Under the pieces are notes generated by a model. It was not told the origin of the DNA. It saw only the letters and a list, made by a program, of their open reading frames with translations, and did not search any database. The translations under genes and the position numbers were made by a program. From contig JANPWX010000173.1 of NCBI GenBank assembly GCA_024734555.1, forward strand, positions 1,021,293 to 1,085,292: a stretch of 64,000 nucleotides of DNA, in the 5' to 3' direction. Source of the stretch: Trochalopteron elliotii. Lineage: Eukaryota > Chordata > Aves > Passeriformes > Leiothrichidae. This document shows, piece by piece, positions 14,783 through 28,158 of this stretch (positions are counted from its first letter, which is position 1; every line of letters begins with the position of its first letter).

Positions 14783-14799
14783 CAGCAGCAGCAGCAGCA
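14783..14799. repeat. (CAG)5 trinucleotide repeat
   Basis: Five uninterrupted CAG units plus CA on the + (transcribed sense) strand, in the large intron. It is short; no expansion is evident. Confidence 0.9.
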
Positions 14800-15304
14800 T
14801 GACTTAGGGGGAGTTATTCCACAGGGGCTACTTTTCTTTTTTTGGACAGGGTCCCTAGGGAGTTCCTATTTCTGTCTGACTTATTACTATAATTTCTGTT
14901 CATAGGTTGTAAAGACCAGTTAATAATACACTCTAGGATTTGCACCTAAGTCATAAGAATGTGCAAAGTAAGTGTTTTCCCTCTGTTTATTTTCATGAAT
15001 TCAGTAACTTTTAGGTATGGTTGCATCAGCTGTGAACTATTCACTTGTTACATCAAGGATAATTAGGGACTACTTTACAGATGAGGTAGCAATACATACT
15101 AATTCGTAGCAAAACTGAAAGACTGTTAAGGCAAATTCTACATAAAATGATGAAAACAGTTTATTTATCATTAAAATATTAGTATCAATATGCTCTTTGT
15201 AACCAGGGAAATTTAATATGCCTGTATAGGAAATAACTAGGTTATACAACTGCATAGGCTGATGAGGATTCCAGGTGGCAACCAGCACTATGGGAAAACA
15301 CTTT

Positions 15305-15325
15305 TATATATATGTATATATATAT
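15305..15325. repeat. (TA)n-rich simple repeat
   Basis: An alternating TA tract interrupted by one TG, about 21 bases long. No promoter context is visible. Confidence 0.8.
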
Positions 15326-15912
15326 CACAAAGACAGAACTGGAAAAAAAATGGTGCATATACTTTGTGCAAATACAAAGTTGTTAAGGAAAATATTGCAT
15401 GTATGTAATAGAGCAAACAGGGCCTTCAGGAAGTACTTCAGCTTCTGTTGTGTTCAGCAGCAGGAGTTGAGGATATCCAGTGCCTTGTGCTAGCAGACTT
15501 GTAAACAAATGAAGATAGAAGTTTAGACAGACATTCTGTCAGTGCATGGGCACAGTTCCCAGATTAAAACTCAGAATATTATTCCCCCCTTAGTTTTTAA
15601 TAAATATTCAGATAAAGTATTGGAAATATTTCTATTGATCTGGAATAAAATATGCTGTAGCATTTAAGTCTTTAAAAGAAAAATAATCTGAAATAGGATT
15701 TAGATTTAGTTGCAAAAACACTTTAATTATTCTAGCGAATACAATGGTCAGCATTATTCCCTTTTGTAATTTTTCTGTGGCTTAACAAAGCCCCTTCTAT
15801 TTACCTTAGTTTTAGCGTATAGTTTATGTGGTAAACTCAGAATAACAATATGCAGTGTTGCAGTAGCACACAGTGCAGATCAGCTATCAGGTTAACCAGC
15901 TTAACCAGATGT

Positions 15913-16027
15913 AATTCCGAACATTCCGAACTGGAGAGCGCACAAGTAACGATGTGACCCTTGCTTGGACGTGTCTGTGCTTTCTGCACGGACTGAGAAA
16001 TTGTGCCTCTGCAATTTTGGACAATCG
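15913..16027. other. CpG-retaining patch, candidate regulatory element
   Basis: Seven CpG dinucleotides occur in about 110 bp (near 15918, 15927, 15939, 15950, 15970, 15989 and 16026), where the surrounding intron has almost none. A perfect 9-bp tandem repeat, attccgaac, lies at 15914-15931. Within it, GAA-CA-TTC resembles a two-unit heat-shock-factor site. Function is inferred and unproven. Confidence 0.3.
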
Positions 16028-16436
16028 TTGGTGGCAGTGTATAAAAGAACTTAGGCTCCCTCTGTCAAAGCTGTCCCTGTCCAATGTCACTGCCTGCAGT
16101 GCTCAAGGGAATGTGTGTATACCAGGAAACACAATTGTTCCTAAGGAAGAATAGGTGCACGAGCACACACACGTGTGCATTGGCCTGTGTAGACTTGGTA
16201 ACTGTGGTCCACAGGGAAGTTGCCGTGTTAAGAGGCCTTGGCACAGCATGAAATGCTGTAATAATTCTGTGAGGTCCTCCACATTCTGTATTTGTAATTA
16301 ATAGCATAGTAAATGCACTCTACCTGGCAGAAGGGTAGTATGGAGTTTTACTAATTTTAATGACTAATACTTGTTAAAGAAATTCACCAATAATTCCATG
16401 AGCCTTGGAGTACCTCTTTTGTTGTTTTATTTTCTT

Positions 16437-16462
16437 CTATTTATTTATTTATTTATTTATTC
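16437..16462. repeat. (TTTA)n microsatellite
   Basis: About six tandem ATTT/TTTA units, followed within ten bases by a run of T residues. Simple repeat in the intron. Confidence 0.9.
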
Positions 16463-17710
16463 TTAGGGTTTTTTTTTTCTCTGTTGCCACTCTTAACAAA
16501 GAGGAATTAAAAATTTCCTTTCTAATTCAATGGATCTGTGATTTTCATGCTAACTCTGAACTTGGGACTTAAAGGATCTGCCCAAGTGGTGATGCAATTG
16601 CAAACACTGATAATACTGTTCTAGTCTCATTTTGAATTGAATCCTTTGAAGAACAACTTTTAAGGGATCTATTTAAGCCTGAATGCTGTGCTAAAAGGAG
16701 ACTGCTGAGTTTAATGTTACTGAGACTTGAAGCCATTTTGATATCAATGTAAAAATTAATATCTGGTTTCAGCATCTCTCTGTTACAGCCTGTTGTGATC
16801 CTAGGCCAGCAGTTTGTAGTTTGTTCACACTTTGATTTAAGTTCTGAAAAAACATTTTCAGGCTCCTGATTTATTTCAGTAGTCACTGTCTTTCCCTTAC
16901 TGTTCAATTTGGGCTTTGTTCCTAAATGTTTGTTAGTCAGCCCCTTCCCTGCTGAACTGATGCTGCTTTTTCTGAATCAGTGTCCAAGACACTTAACCCA
17001 AAACCTTGAAGTATTTGGTGTCTAGGAAATATGAATAAGACCACTTCATGCAGTGGACAGATTAATGTAACTAATGTATTCTTTTATCACAGTTTATCTT
17101 CTCTCTGTCCTCACACTTCTTTTTTGCTATCATATGTAATCATCACTGTCTTATCTGTTCCTCTTTCCTTAAGAGCATAAATACATTATCATAAATACAA
17201 TATTTATATCTAATATATACTTAATTCATGTTTATCAATCTGAAACAGCAGCATATATTTCAAATTAAAATAATCTTGAGTGTGTTGTATTTTGATAGTA
17301 AATAAAATTTTAGTACTAACTTCAAGATGAACAGCAATGCTATGGTCTTAATATAGCTTGTAGTAGCAAAAAGACTTGTAATTTCCTGTTCTTACAGTGC
17401 TTTTGATAAAAAAGTACAGTGAAGATCTTTTATGTCTACAAATAAACTTCCATTTGTTAGAATGGTTTGATCTAAAAATAATCATTGGCATCATAGCTTA
17501 ATTAATGTGAGCCTTTTGTGTAAAGTATATTTAAAAAAATACTAAAACAACTGTATATGTTTTCTTTGCTCTTATCTGTTAGCAGAGAATAAAAGAGTTA
17601 ATTTGTTTGTTTGTTTTGCCATTCCTTAATCCCCAATCTAGTCATTATAAAAGGGCCAAAGCTATCTTTAGGCGTGATGAAATCTACAAGGAATTATTAC
17701 TATTGTAACT

Positions 17711-17742
17711 ATTATTATTGTTAATAATAATAATAATAATAA
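17711..17742. repeat. (ATT)3 / (TAA)7 mirror-image trinucleotide tract
   Basis: Three ATT units, a short GT break, then about seven AAT/TAA units. The ATT and AAT blocks are complementary, so the tract can itself fold back. It abuts the hairpin at 17743-17781. Confidence 0.9.
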
Positions 17743-17781
17743 TGCTAGCTACCATCTAAACTATGTGGCAGGTAGCTAGCA
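17743..17781. repeat. Perfect 11-bp inverted repeat (hairpin), 17-nt loop
   Basis: The left arm tgctagctacc (17743-17753) is the exact reverse complement of the right arm ggtagctagca (17771-17781). Each arm contains the self-complementary GCTAGC. No flanking transposon structure was recognised. Confidence 0.85.
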
Positions 17782-20006
17782 ATCTGAAAACACTTTGGTA
17801 GGATTGCAGGTCTCCAAGATGAAATTGATAGACACAAGCCTGTTGTGTTGTGTGGGGTTTATTCTCCAGGATATGTGGTGACTACCCTGTAAAACGAGTT
17901 CCTGTGTTAATGCTGTCTTTGTGACAACTTTCCATCTTCCTGCTTCACATGACATACAAAACAGATTAAAGTCTGAGAAAGTGACAGAAAGCAAATGCTG
18001 TTCTGAAGGTCCAGAAAGAGGTATACTCTTGTGCAAGGAGAAGAAAGGGAAAGTTTTTTTCTGTTTAAAGTCTGATGAAAATGAGATAAAGAAAAGAATT
18101 TCTGAATAGTAAGTGAATGAAGGGAAGTAAAAAGCTTTTGTGTTGGAGAAAAGCTTGCTACTTAGATACTTTTAATGCATTAGAAATGGTGAGCAATTTT
18201 CCAGATAAATTTGGCATTGTTAGACATTCCTGATTTATTAAAGCTAAATAAAATTCCTTGCACATTCCAGCAAAGTTGCTCTTGTCCCTGTACCAGCTTC
18301 TGCCCAGATTCTCCTGGAGTGGTATGTTGGGGCACTTAAGGAACTCAGGCACTAAAGGCTCTGTCACCAGCACAGGGTTCCCCACCTCTGGAGTGGACAT
18401 GTGGGCTCAATGCCCAGGCTGGCAGCTCTGCAGTGTGGCTGGAGGGTATTTGCCAGGCACCACAATATGATATGGTGGGACTGAAGTTCTGGAGCAGCAT
18501 CAGCACCTGGGGTTTGGAAGTCTGCTGCTCCTGGCCACCCTCTTCCCAGTGTTGTGAGGAGCCACTATGGGCTGAAAGCTCACCTCTGACAACCTCAGCT
18601 TTCTGCTTTGAAGTGAGAGGCATTTGAGGTTTGGGAGCTCAGACTTCTGAAGATGTTGCTTTGAACCTGTGGGTTCAAAGTTGCTGCTCAATGTTGGCCG
18701 GTAACAGGGAGAGCTTGTTTCAAAGTTTGCATTGTTGCCTTGTCTCCTTCCTGGGCAGCTGGGAGAAGGTGGTGCATTCTCCATGGGAAAATGTGGCATA
18801 AGGAAGACAGACCATTTGATATACGACAGCTCACCTTCCCTCAAACCATTCTGCAGTTTCTGTTGTATGGTACTCTACTTTATTCTCATAAGTCATGCAT
18901 CAGGGATCCCTATTTCCCTTGAGGCTTTACTTACAAAAAGACAATCTGGAGAGGAGCCTGTTGTCTTGTTGTAACTTATTTAGTTGCTTATTACAGCTAT
19001 TTTTGTCCCTGGTTGGGATGATCTTTGTGGTTTTGCTAGGCCTGTTTAGGTCTGAATAACAGCCACAGATATAGCTGAGACTTCTTAGGGAATAATCAGC
19101 ATATAAAGCACTCAGTTTTGTTATTACAAATGATGGAGTGCTGCTCTGGTCTTACATTTCTCTTTTTTTTTTTTAATGTATTTTAAAATGTGTTTTTTTA
19201 ATAATGGAAAAGGAATTAAGGTAAGAAAATATATATGAGCAAAAGGTTGTTCTACATTCTTGGATGTGTTGAGTAAAAGCTGCTTCTTACTTTGCGTCTT
19301 CAGAGAAAAGATGAAGTTGGTACAGCACTCCTCATCATCTCCTCAGTTAGATAGTTAGATATGCTGAGGCTTAGCATGCCTAATGCGATGGAACAAGCTA
19401 ATGCAACACTGTTCTCCTTTCTTCCACCCCCATGGGCCAGGGGATTGGAGTGGAAACTTTCCTTGATGTCTTCCCACCTGCTTCTGTAACTGCACAGGTT
19501 TTTTTCCTAGATTTTTTTTCCTTCCACTGAAGAAAGCTGCCCAGCTCACTGTGGTTCCTAAAATATAGGTCCATACCCATATATCCACAATTTTAGATAA
19601 TGCTTTAAAGTAATACTTCTTCTAGTGTTCTTCAGCATTGGTATCTTTTTATATTTTTAGTAACATTATCATTTAAAACACACACAACTAGAAACTCTGC
19701 ATTTCCTAGTACTCTAAAATTATTTGTGTTGTAATCCTGTCAACACATCTGCTGGTTCTACCAATATCATAAACTGCCTGAACATCATCTTGTGGTTCAT
19801 TGTGATATTGCTAATACCCCTTAAAATATCATATTTATTATGTTTGTAACTTCCGTGCATGCTCCTTCAATCCCTGTTCAAGATGATTATGGATTCTCTC
19901 TAACAACTGTAGCATGGGACATCATTTGTTCTGCTACAAATCCCATGTGGAATGCCTTCTCATACTGAGCTTCTCCAAAACATTTCTGTTGAAATTTTGC
20001 ATGCAC

Positions 20007-20070
20007 AATCATAGAACCATTTTGAAGTTGTAGAAGGTATTGTAGCTGTTAAAATCAATTCTTAAGTTCT
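20007..20070 (-). mobile_element. Decayed CR1 LINE 3' end, antisense
   Basis: The + strand reads aatcatagaaccat followed by ttgaagttgtagaaggtatt. This resembles the reverse complement of the conserved avian CR1 3' terminus (atcatagaat, ggttggaagg, acctttaaagatc). The match is partial and recalled from memory, which points to an old insertion. No target-site duplication was sought at this divergence. Confidence 0.4.
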
Positions 20071-23000
20071 CATGATGTTTCATTAGAAAAATATGGTATT
20101 TCAGACATTTTTTGTTAACAAGCTCTTTTTAAAGTAAAGAGAAACATTTCCACTAGCAAATTTTGGAGATCTCTTATATGGGTATTTTAACATATCAAAA
20201 GCCATAAGTAGCTTGTTTTTGTTTCAGGAAAAAAGATGTATCTTTAGTCCAGAAAGGCAGGTTTTTTAAAATCAGTTGATGATTGTTTTTTTAGCCTTCT
20301 GTCCCTAATTTGTTGTGAGACTTGTGGCAGCCCATCCATCCATTTTTCATCCATTTCTTTAATAACTTTTTAACCTGTTGGCCAGTTTTGGTGAAAACTG
20401 ACACCCGGCAGTAGCTGCTGAGATAAATTAAGTTCATGTTTCCCAAAAGAGGTGGATGAGGAGAGGAGTGAAAAAAAATCACGGAGGACCAGTTAGGCAA
20501 AATTCAGCTGTCATGCATTCTTCTCTCTTACAATCCAGCTTCACTACCCAGAACATCTGATTTTTCTTGGATGAGGACATCTTGAAGGAACATGGTGGGG
20601 AGCTGTTGTTGTTGCATTGGTGCATTGTGAGATTTAGTGAACAGGGGCATGAATGCATAGGAAATCATGCTTCAATTGGTACAATGCTCATGTGTCGAAG
20701 TATTGATGCCCAAATTAACCATTTGTTGCAAGTTGTCAAGATAAGTCCTTTTTAAAGGTAAAATTTAAAAAGTATTTTTCAAAGGATAAGGATGAGACCC
20801 CCCAAAATCTGTGTTTTTCTTTAGAAAAAAAGATCATTTGGAAAAGATTTACACCCAGACAATTGAGACCAGTGACATTTCTTAGTGAATAGGAAGAAGC
20901 TTCCCACTGTGGAGAGATTATTCCACAAGTGCTTTTTTTGACACTTTTTCTGTGTTCTGTAAGTCATTCACTGATGAACTGACATATTCATAGATCTATA
21001 TAGATGTATTTACTTCAGGAAAAGAAACAAAGTTTGAAGAAATGGCAAGATCTTTTTGCATGTTATTAGTGATACTGAGCATCCACGAATTCTCATCTCA
21101 CATGGGGTCCAGTGGCTCTGTGCCTATTTTAAATTCAGCCTCTTCATTTATATGACTAAATGTGACTTTCATCACATTTTAATTTGAATTTTAATTACTA
21201 GTCTTTAAGATTTTGATCAGCACTAATAAATTATAGCACAGTCATATGGTATTTAGCTGATTGATTTTTGCATGCTGAAATATAGTCATTTTGAAGAGCA
21301 GTAAAACTTTCAAGTAGAAAAAATGTTTCAAAGATAAAGGAATTTGTGTTGGATTTTTTCATTTGTGTCAGACCAGAGAGGGAAGTCTCAAATGTGAGCC
21401 CTTGTGAAGGCAAGGCAGGTGTCTACTATCCAGTTTGTCGTAAATAAATGCAGAACATCAAGTCAGGCAAACAAGGCCAGTGAGTGCAGCTTTTGTGAAT
21501 AGCTTTGTGTTTCCTGGTGGTGGTGCAAGAGGTGAGAGATGAGAATACAGTATTGGGTGATGGTAACTCTGTTGGTACTCTGCATTGCAGAACTGGATTT
21601 TAAAAGGCAAATACAGCATTTGTTTGCTGAGTTCTTGTCCACCTGTATCTGTTCCTGGCTTCCTCTTTCATTTGGGTGTCTTTTCTCTTAGAAGTCTGCA
21701 ACATAAAATAAGGACAATCTTTATTTTCTTTTCCTGCTCTGAAGTGACCATTTTTAGTTTCAGTTCACCAGTAGCATGGCAGGAGTACTGTAACAGAGAG
21801 GATTATAACTAAGCTCCTCTCCATCTAAGCATCTCTGTTCCATAGCTCAGTTGGGAGTCAGCTCTCACTGGCTGGAAAGTGTGTACTGTCACAGGGTCGA
21901 TACTATAAAGCAAAAACAAAGGCACTGGATAAAATCCTGGCTCCACTGATGTTATTCACATCCCCTCCATGTCCTAAATGAAGCAACAATTCTCACCTGT
22001 CATGAAGGTACTTGTTTCTTAGGAAGGAGAGACATGGAAAGCCAGGGAGCTGGCAGCACCTTCCACAAGACTTTGTATCCTGAACAGTAAAAAAGTTCAA
22101 CTAGGCAAGTAAGTTGTAGGATTGAGAACCCAGTTATTTCTATTTCCACTTGATTTTCAGAGAGGATCCCGATCTCCTAAATCTTGCCAAAAGACATCTA
22201 AATCCAGAAGCATCTACTCTTTTTGGAGTTTCTGTTTTTTCAGTTCCCTCTTTACTTGAGTTTGCAAGTTCTTGCACAGCTGAGTGAAATCACTGAGGAA
22301 TGCTTAGAAATCTTTGTCCTGGGGGAATGGCTATGTCTGCCTCAAGACTTTTGGTACATTTTTTTAGGCAAACAGGCCCGACTTCCCGTATTTTTGGGTA
22401 TGTGTTATAGGCCTGAATATTAGACAAATCAGGATTCATTTAGTTCTTAATGAACTGCTGTCTGCAGCTTCATTTGTGTTATTGTTTAGGATTCTCAGCT
22501 GAAAGGGCACAGGACAAAGTGTTTAGGAGCCTGTTGTTTGGATTTTCTGAGAAAATTATATGGGGAACATAACTGAAAACAGAAAAGCATTTCTGAAAGC
22601 AGGGATAGATCTGCTTTTGGCTCCTGGCAGTTCCTTGCTGTCTAATGGCAAAGTTTCAAGAAGAAGGAGTTGATGCATGATATTTTGTGCCAGCTAATAT
22701 ACTTTCCTGAGACAGAGAGCAGAACTCAGCCTTCCTCAGGATAAGGGCAGCCCTAAACTTGGGAGTTTTACTACCTAGAATAGTGGCATAATTTCTAGGA
22801 AGTTAGTGGTAACATCGTTTCCTTTTCCAGAGCAGATGTTTCCTCCTGGTAGCCTACATCTTTTTTAGAAACAGTAGATACCTAATTTATGCAGATATTG
22901 AGACCTACATCAGATCTTTATTATGTCCACTAATTGCATTGTTAATTTGAGTGGTTATGGAGAACAGACTAAGTTGCTATCTCATACTGCCATGCCCAAC

Positions 23001-23639
23001 AGTGCACCTAAACAGAAAGCTTTCTACCCTGTTTTACTGATACCCTGTCTCCCAAACTTATCACTACTCTTTTTGCCTATTTTCTGATTATCATGTCCTT
23101 CTCAATACTTAGACTATAGTTTTTCTGAGGCCAAGACCATTTTCTTTGTTGTTTCTCTGTACAGCAATTGGCGTGTCATTATCCTGTAATGCTGCCCTCT
23201 CAGGTCAACATGCTGTGCAGTGAGAAGGTACCACCTTTCTTGGAGCTACTTTTTGTTTCATAAACATAGGATTGCATTTCTAAACATAGGAAAGCCTGTA
23301 CTGTTGTGGTGAAACCTTATTGTTGCCGGAACTGTGGTACTGTTTAATGACTAAAACCTCAGGAAGGCGTAACAGCTGAGAGCCTGCATTCAAGTCGAAG
23401 TGCAGTATCAGTGCCTAATTCCCACAGTCCCCTTAGAAAGTCTTATCTCTCCTTTATGGACTAATAGTCCATAAACCTTTCATGAAAATCAAATGCATAT
23501 AAATTCAATTTTTCAAATACATTTGCAGTCTTAAGTGTCATTAGAATCAGCCTTGGCTGGTTTAGTCTGGTTTTGTTTTTAAACCTGACCTTCAAATACG
23601 TGTCTCGCTAAATGCGTTTGTGGATGCATTTTTTTAATT

Positions 23640-23665
23640 TATTTTTTTGTTTTGTTTTGTTTTTG
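23640..23665. repeat. (TTTTG)n T-rich simple repeat
   Basis: A run of T residues followed by three tandem GTTTT units. Low-complexity intronic sequence. Confidence 0.85.
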
Positions 23666-24440
23666 GAGATCATGTCATTGTTATATAGCTGGAGACAGGG
23701 TAGTAGTGGAAAGCAATGTATCTTGAAATGCAATTGGAACTGTTTAGAATCTCTTCTTAAAAGTACAGCTTTATCTATACCCATCCAGTACTTAGAAAGG
23801 AAGGATTTCATGATATTTTGAGCTACGTTCTTCCCTTGCTATTCAGCTCATGTTAGTAAGCTGTTATTCTGCAAACTCGTGGAAATAGCAGTGAAACATA
23901 GACTACTTCCATCTCTGCAGAAAAAAAACCTCAAACTGTATACATCTGATAACAAAAAGGAAACAAATACAGATAGATAGATATTTTTCCCTAAATTTCT
24001 GTTATTTACTGAATTTATATTTACTTTTGGAAAATACATAGATTGTTTATAGTAGTTGTAGAGTAAACTCTTGTGGCCCTTAAGGTGGCATGTGGATTAA
24101 TGACTTCTCAAAGAATTGTTTTACAAGAGCGCTGTAGCATTTTTAGAATGAGTGCTTAGTTAAAATAGTCACTAAGGACATGTTATTCACATAGGCATCT
24201 TTTGCACCAGACCTGTGTATTTTGCATTTTGGCTTGAATCGCTAAGGTCCTTTCACATGTGTACATATAACATTAAGCTTATGAATAGGTCCAGTTGTTC
24301 TAAAGTTAGTAATGTTCCTTAGAATCACCTACTGAATTAGCCCTTCAAGGAATGTATAACCGTGATGCAAAATAGATTCAAAGGAATAGTTTGGTTTTAT
24401 ATAAAAGATGAGGAATGCAGAGTTATTTTTTGGTGGGTTG

Positions 24441-24464
24441 TGTTTGTTTGTTTGTTTGTTTTTA
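24441..24464. repeat. (TTTG)5 microsatellite
   Basis: Five tandem GTTT units ending in a T run. Intronic simple repeat. Confidence 0.9.
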
Positions 24465-24799
24465 GTTTAAGAGTGCAATATATGTTTTCTTTAGCTGTAA
24501 AAGCACAATCAAGGCAACATGATAAGTGAGTCAGTGTTGTAAAAGTAAAACTAATTTTGCCTTCACTCACATGAGCTATAGAAGGAGGAAGCTTTATTGT
24601 CCCTGGGAAGGTGATAAGGCAGAGTAATTGTATATTATACTGTCCTGGAACATCTGCCTGAAGACTGTTGGAGCAATTCATCTATCATGGACGATACAGC
24701 ATGTTTTGTCTTTCTGCTTTAACCCATCCCCACTGCTGGCCTGCACGAAGGTTTTGATAGGGACTGTGCCTGGGCTGGGGCTCACATTAATCAGTCCCC

Positions 24800-24985
24800 T
24801 TGTTCAACACTCCAGCTGACATAATTACAACCTGCGCACAGCAGTTATTCAAGTTGAGTCCTTGTCACTCGTGGTGCGAAACTACACAGCTCAGATCCCG
24901 AAGGAGATTGCCTTATCACACAGAACAAGGGCTCACAGGAGTTGAAGAGAATAGAAATGGGAAAATGTCTTCCGGGAGTACTATA
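24800..24985. other. CpG-retaining, repeat-free patch, candidate conserved noncoding element
   Basis: The stretch is balanced in base composition within a T-rich intron and keeps five CpGs (cctgcgcac, cactcgtgg, gtgcgaaac, tcccgaag, ttccggga). It also has a GATA-type cttatcac. It has no repeat signature and no splice-supported open frame. That it is conserved is only an inference. Confidence 0.3.
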
Positions 24986-25589
24986 TATTCCTTTAAAATA
25001 AGACATTTGAGAGACTTACAAGGGACAAAGAGAAGCATTGTGCAAGGTCTGAAATGAACAGGTTATTATTTTTAAAAGGATTACACAGGCCATTTTTGTG
25101 AAATGGACATGCATTATTAAATAAATTCAGTGGTCTCTCTTATCATTCAGTGGCTCTGCACTATTAGTTTTCTTCAGAAGTGATAAAATAGTTTTTGACT
25201 TGTATAGGCGTTAAGTATCTCTCAGTAGAAATCATCAGAACACAACTAATAAAAGTGCACATATTATACCAGTAAAATTGGCACACACATAAGGGAAGAT
25301 CTGTGAGGATCAGAGTTAAGGGTGAAGGAAGAAGCATGCAAAAGGGCTTTCAAAGATGAGCAAGTTCATTAGTTTCTGCCCTTGTATGATACCAGAGTGT
25401 GAAAGGTGAAGCCAAAGGAAAAGTTTCATATTTTACCATTCTTCCCTCTTTTCATGTTAACCCTCTATTGGAAAAAAGACAAGTCCATAACAGTATCTGT
25501 AATAATGAAAGAAGCTTATTTTCTTGTGATGTGATGGGGTTAATTTTGTATCGTTCTGGGTTTTTTGTTTAAGACAGAACCTTTCCATA

Positions 25590-25660
25590 CATGATCATAG
25601 GATAATTTGTTTGGTATTGGTCTATAAAATTCCTCAATATGATAGAATTTCATTGATATC
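25590..25660 (-). mobile_element. Decayed CR1 LINE 3' end, antisense
   Basis: The segment gatcataggataatttg, then ttggtattggtctataaaattcc, resembles the reverse complement of a CR1 3' terminus (atcataggat, ggttggaagg, cctct). It is truncated and diverged; assignment is from memory of the family. Confidence 0.4.
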
Positions 25661-26544
25661 CAGAAGGGTTTTGCACTGGTGTTTAAATTTTTCTCTTCTT
25701 GGGTTAGCTTTTTGAAGTAATTCCATTCAGGCAGTTCCTATTCTTCTCTATCAATAGATTTAGAGTGTTGCCCTGATTTCTCATCTAGTTAAAGTCATGT
25801 TATGTCTGTTAGACATGATTGTGCATTGTTGAAAGGACAGTAAAAATGTGTCCATCTGGGTGGTCCAGTTTTAATCTAATACTTTTACAAGACACCTTAT
25901 CTGCAACTTTGAATAGCCTGAAATAGAAGTGCAGTAGAAACTACCTTATACATTTTACTTTGCATATCGGTATGCCAGGTAAGTCAGATACATAGTTCAG
26001 TGCTTTCATTCCATTTCAGTATTTTTTGGTCAGGTACGCAGCACATTAATTTTGATGTGTAGGTCTCCAGTGAAAGTCCAGCTACATGAAAACTGCAGTT
26101 TCTTACTGAGCAGCAGGGCGTCCTTATAGGCAAATCTACTCTCGTAGGAACAAAAAGCACGTTTTGCTTGCTCCTTACTTTTAAAACCAGTTCTCCTAGA
26201 GTGAATGATGTCTGTGAAGTAAGCTCAAAGTACAGAGCCAAATGCTGCATTTACTTACATTTGTGCAGAAAATGGCATTATGAGGACATAATCTGAAGAG
26301 AATGATGTTTCTCTGATATATGCTTTCAACACACATTTTAGATTAGATAATCAATCATGCCTCCAACTAAAGACCCAAATTTGACTTTCAGAATCTAAGA
26401 TAGTTTTGCAGTATTGACAGCCAGGAAGAATATATTTTAATTTGCAGACTGAACAAATTTCCATGACATCATGGAAGCACAATAAATGGCTGACCTCACA
26501 ATGACATTTTTCAGACTTAAACTGTACTTCCTGGAGACTTTGAG

Positions 26545-26640
26545 CCCAGAAAAAGCCTTAAGCTCAGCCAGTCTGACCTTCTACAGAAAACAAACTGCTT
26601 AGGTGTTTTTTCCCAGTTTGCTCTGTCCTGAACCTACTAC
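26545..26640. repeat. Possible ancient amniote interspersed repeat
   Basis: The motif cagccagtctgaccttctac, followed by gaaaacaaactgc, resembles a segment (ccagtctgacctcctgta) that recurs in reptile and bird genomes as an old repeat. The family could not be named with confidence. Confidence 0.25.
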
Positions 26641-28158
26641 TTCTGACTGAATTTCATGATCTAGAAACATTCAGGTTTGATCTGAAAACAGGCAAAGTTG
26701 CAGAACCAGCTTCCCTTCTGTGAAGAAATTCCCTCTGCTGAAGAAATTGTGCTTTATTTCTCAGTTGAATTTGACTGGTAACTTGTAGACATTGCTTTTG
26801 GTTTTGTGTAGGTTTTCTGTAAGGTAGGTTGTTCCTTAATCACACCTTTATTCCATGTTAAGTTACTCATGGGCCAAGCTCAAGCGTAATAAGCAAAATA
26901 GAAGGGGGTTTTATTAGGTGTTTTAGAGATTTTTACGCCACTTAACTTCTATTTCTATTTATAATCACTTTGTGGCTGTTTGTTCCCTTTTTAAATGTAG
27001 GCAGTATTACAGGAAGTAGATATTCTAGAATTAGTTTCCCTGGTGTTACAAAGGGAACATTACATCCTTACATTTGCTTCCTACTCCCTTGCTTATACAG
27101 CTAAATATAGCATGGGGCCTTTCTGCTTATAGCATCACACTAGAAGTTCACATTAAACTGATGGTCTACTAATCCCTAAATCATTTTCAGTGTCACAGCT
27201 TTTCACAGCATTGTCTAAGTTACTTGCATGCGTTGTGCAAAGGTGAGAAAGCTAACATGTAATTGTGTGTGTACATGTTGTGATTGAACACGCCTGGCTT
27301 CTGCGACTGCTCTGTAAGATGGCAGTGTCATTGCTATTAATCATGCTGCCAATTACAGTGTTGTCTGCAAATTTTATTAGCAGGGATTTTATATATAGTT
27401 TTGGCATGCATAACAAAAGTGAATCTTTCAGACAATTATTGCTGATTCCTTTGACAAATTGGAACATTTGAAATGAGGAAGAAAATGACCATCTCTTTTT
27501 TGCATGGAGGGGCTGGGGCTGGGATAGGGCAAGAAGAGGCGCTGTATTAGCATTAAAAAAACCTACTTTGAGCAGAGATCGTACAGACCACAGTGCCCTG
27601 GGTATGAATCCAGGCTGCAAAGCAACAGGAGCTGCCCTCTAGGGAACAGTGTTGTCACTAAAATGGCTGAAGGAACTGACACGAAGGCCAGTTGGACGAA
27701 GTACCATCTGCATCTGAGATTGACAGGCAGCCTTTAGGGTCTGTTGCTATCATTTCTGACTCCAGCAGCATTAGGAGTCCAGTTTCATCTTGTGCAGCCT
27801 CTAGAGTCCACACCCTTTGCTAGGCTCCATCTGCACTTCTATATCTGTGAAAATACTTCATGTGTTCCTGAGCATATACAAACAGACTCCACAGAATTGT
27901 TCAGTTACTTTATGTGGTCATTAAAAGAAGTATAATAGGGAAAAAAATTGATGTTGAAAGGAAATGCGTGTCTTCAATTAAATTCATCCCAGCTTTTTTA
28001 AAAAATGGATGTTTTCCATGGCCTCATTTCAGCAAGGTATTTGATCATGTACATAAATTTAACCTTGTGAGTCATTCTTTTGAAGTCAACGGGGGTTGCT
28101 TGTACTTAAGCCGCACAAATGCGTAAGTACCTTGTTAAATCAGGGCCTGTGATACCTA

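Noticed and set aside
18300..18850. Relatively GC-rich stretch with several overlapping open frames on both strands
   Set aside because: I could not assign it to a gene, pseudogene or repeat family, and there is no CpG island.
27252..27620. 122-codon open frame on -
   Set aside because: No recognisable domain and no regulatory context; it overlaps an equally open frame on the other strand, as low-stop sequence does.
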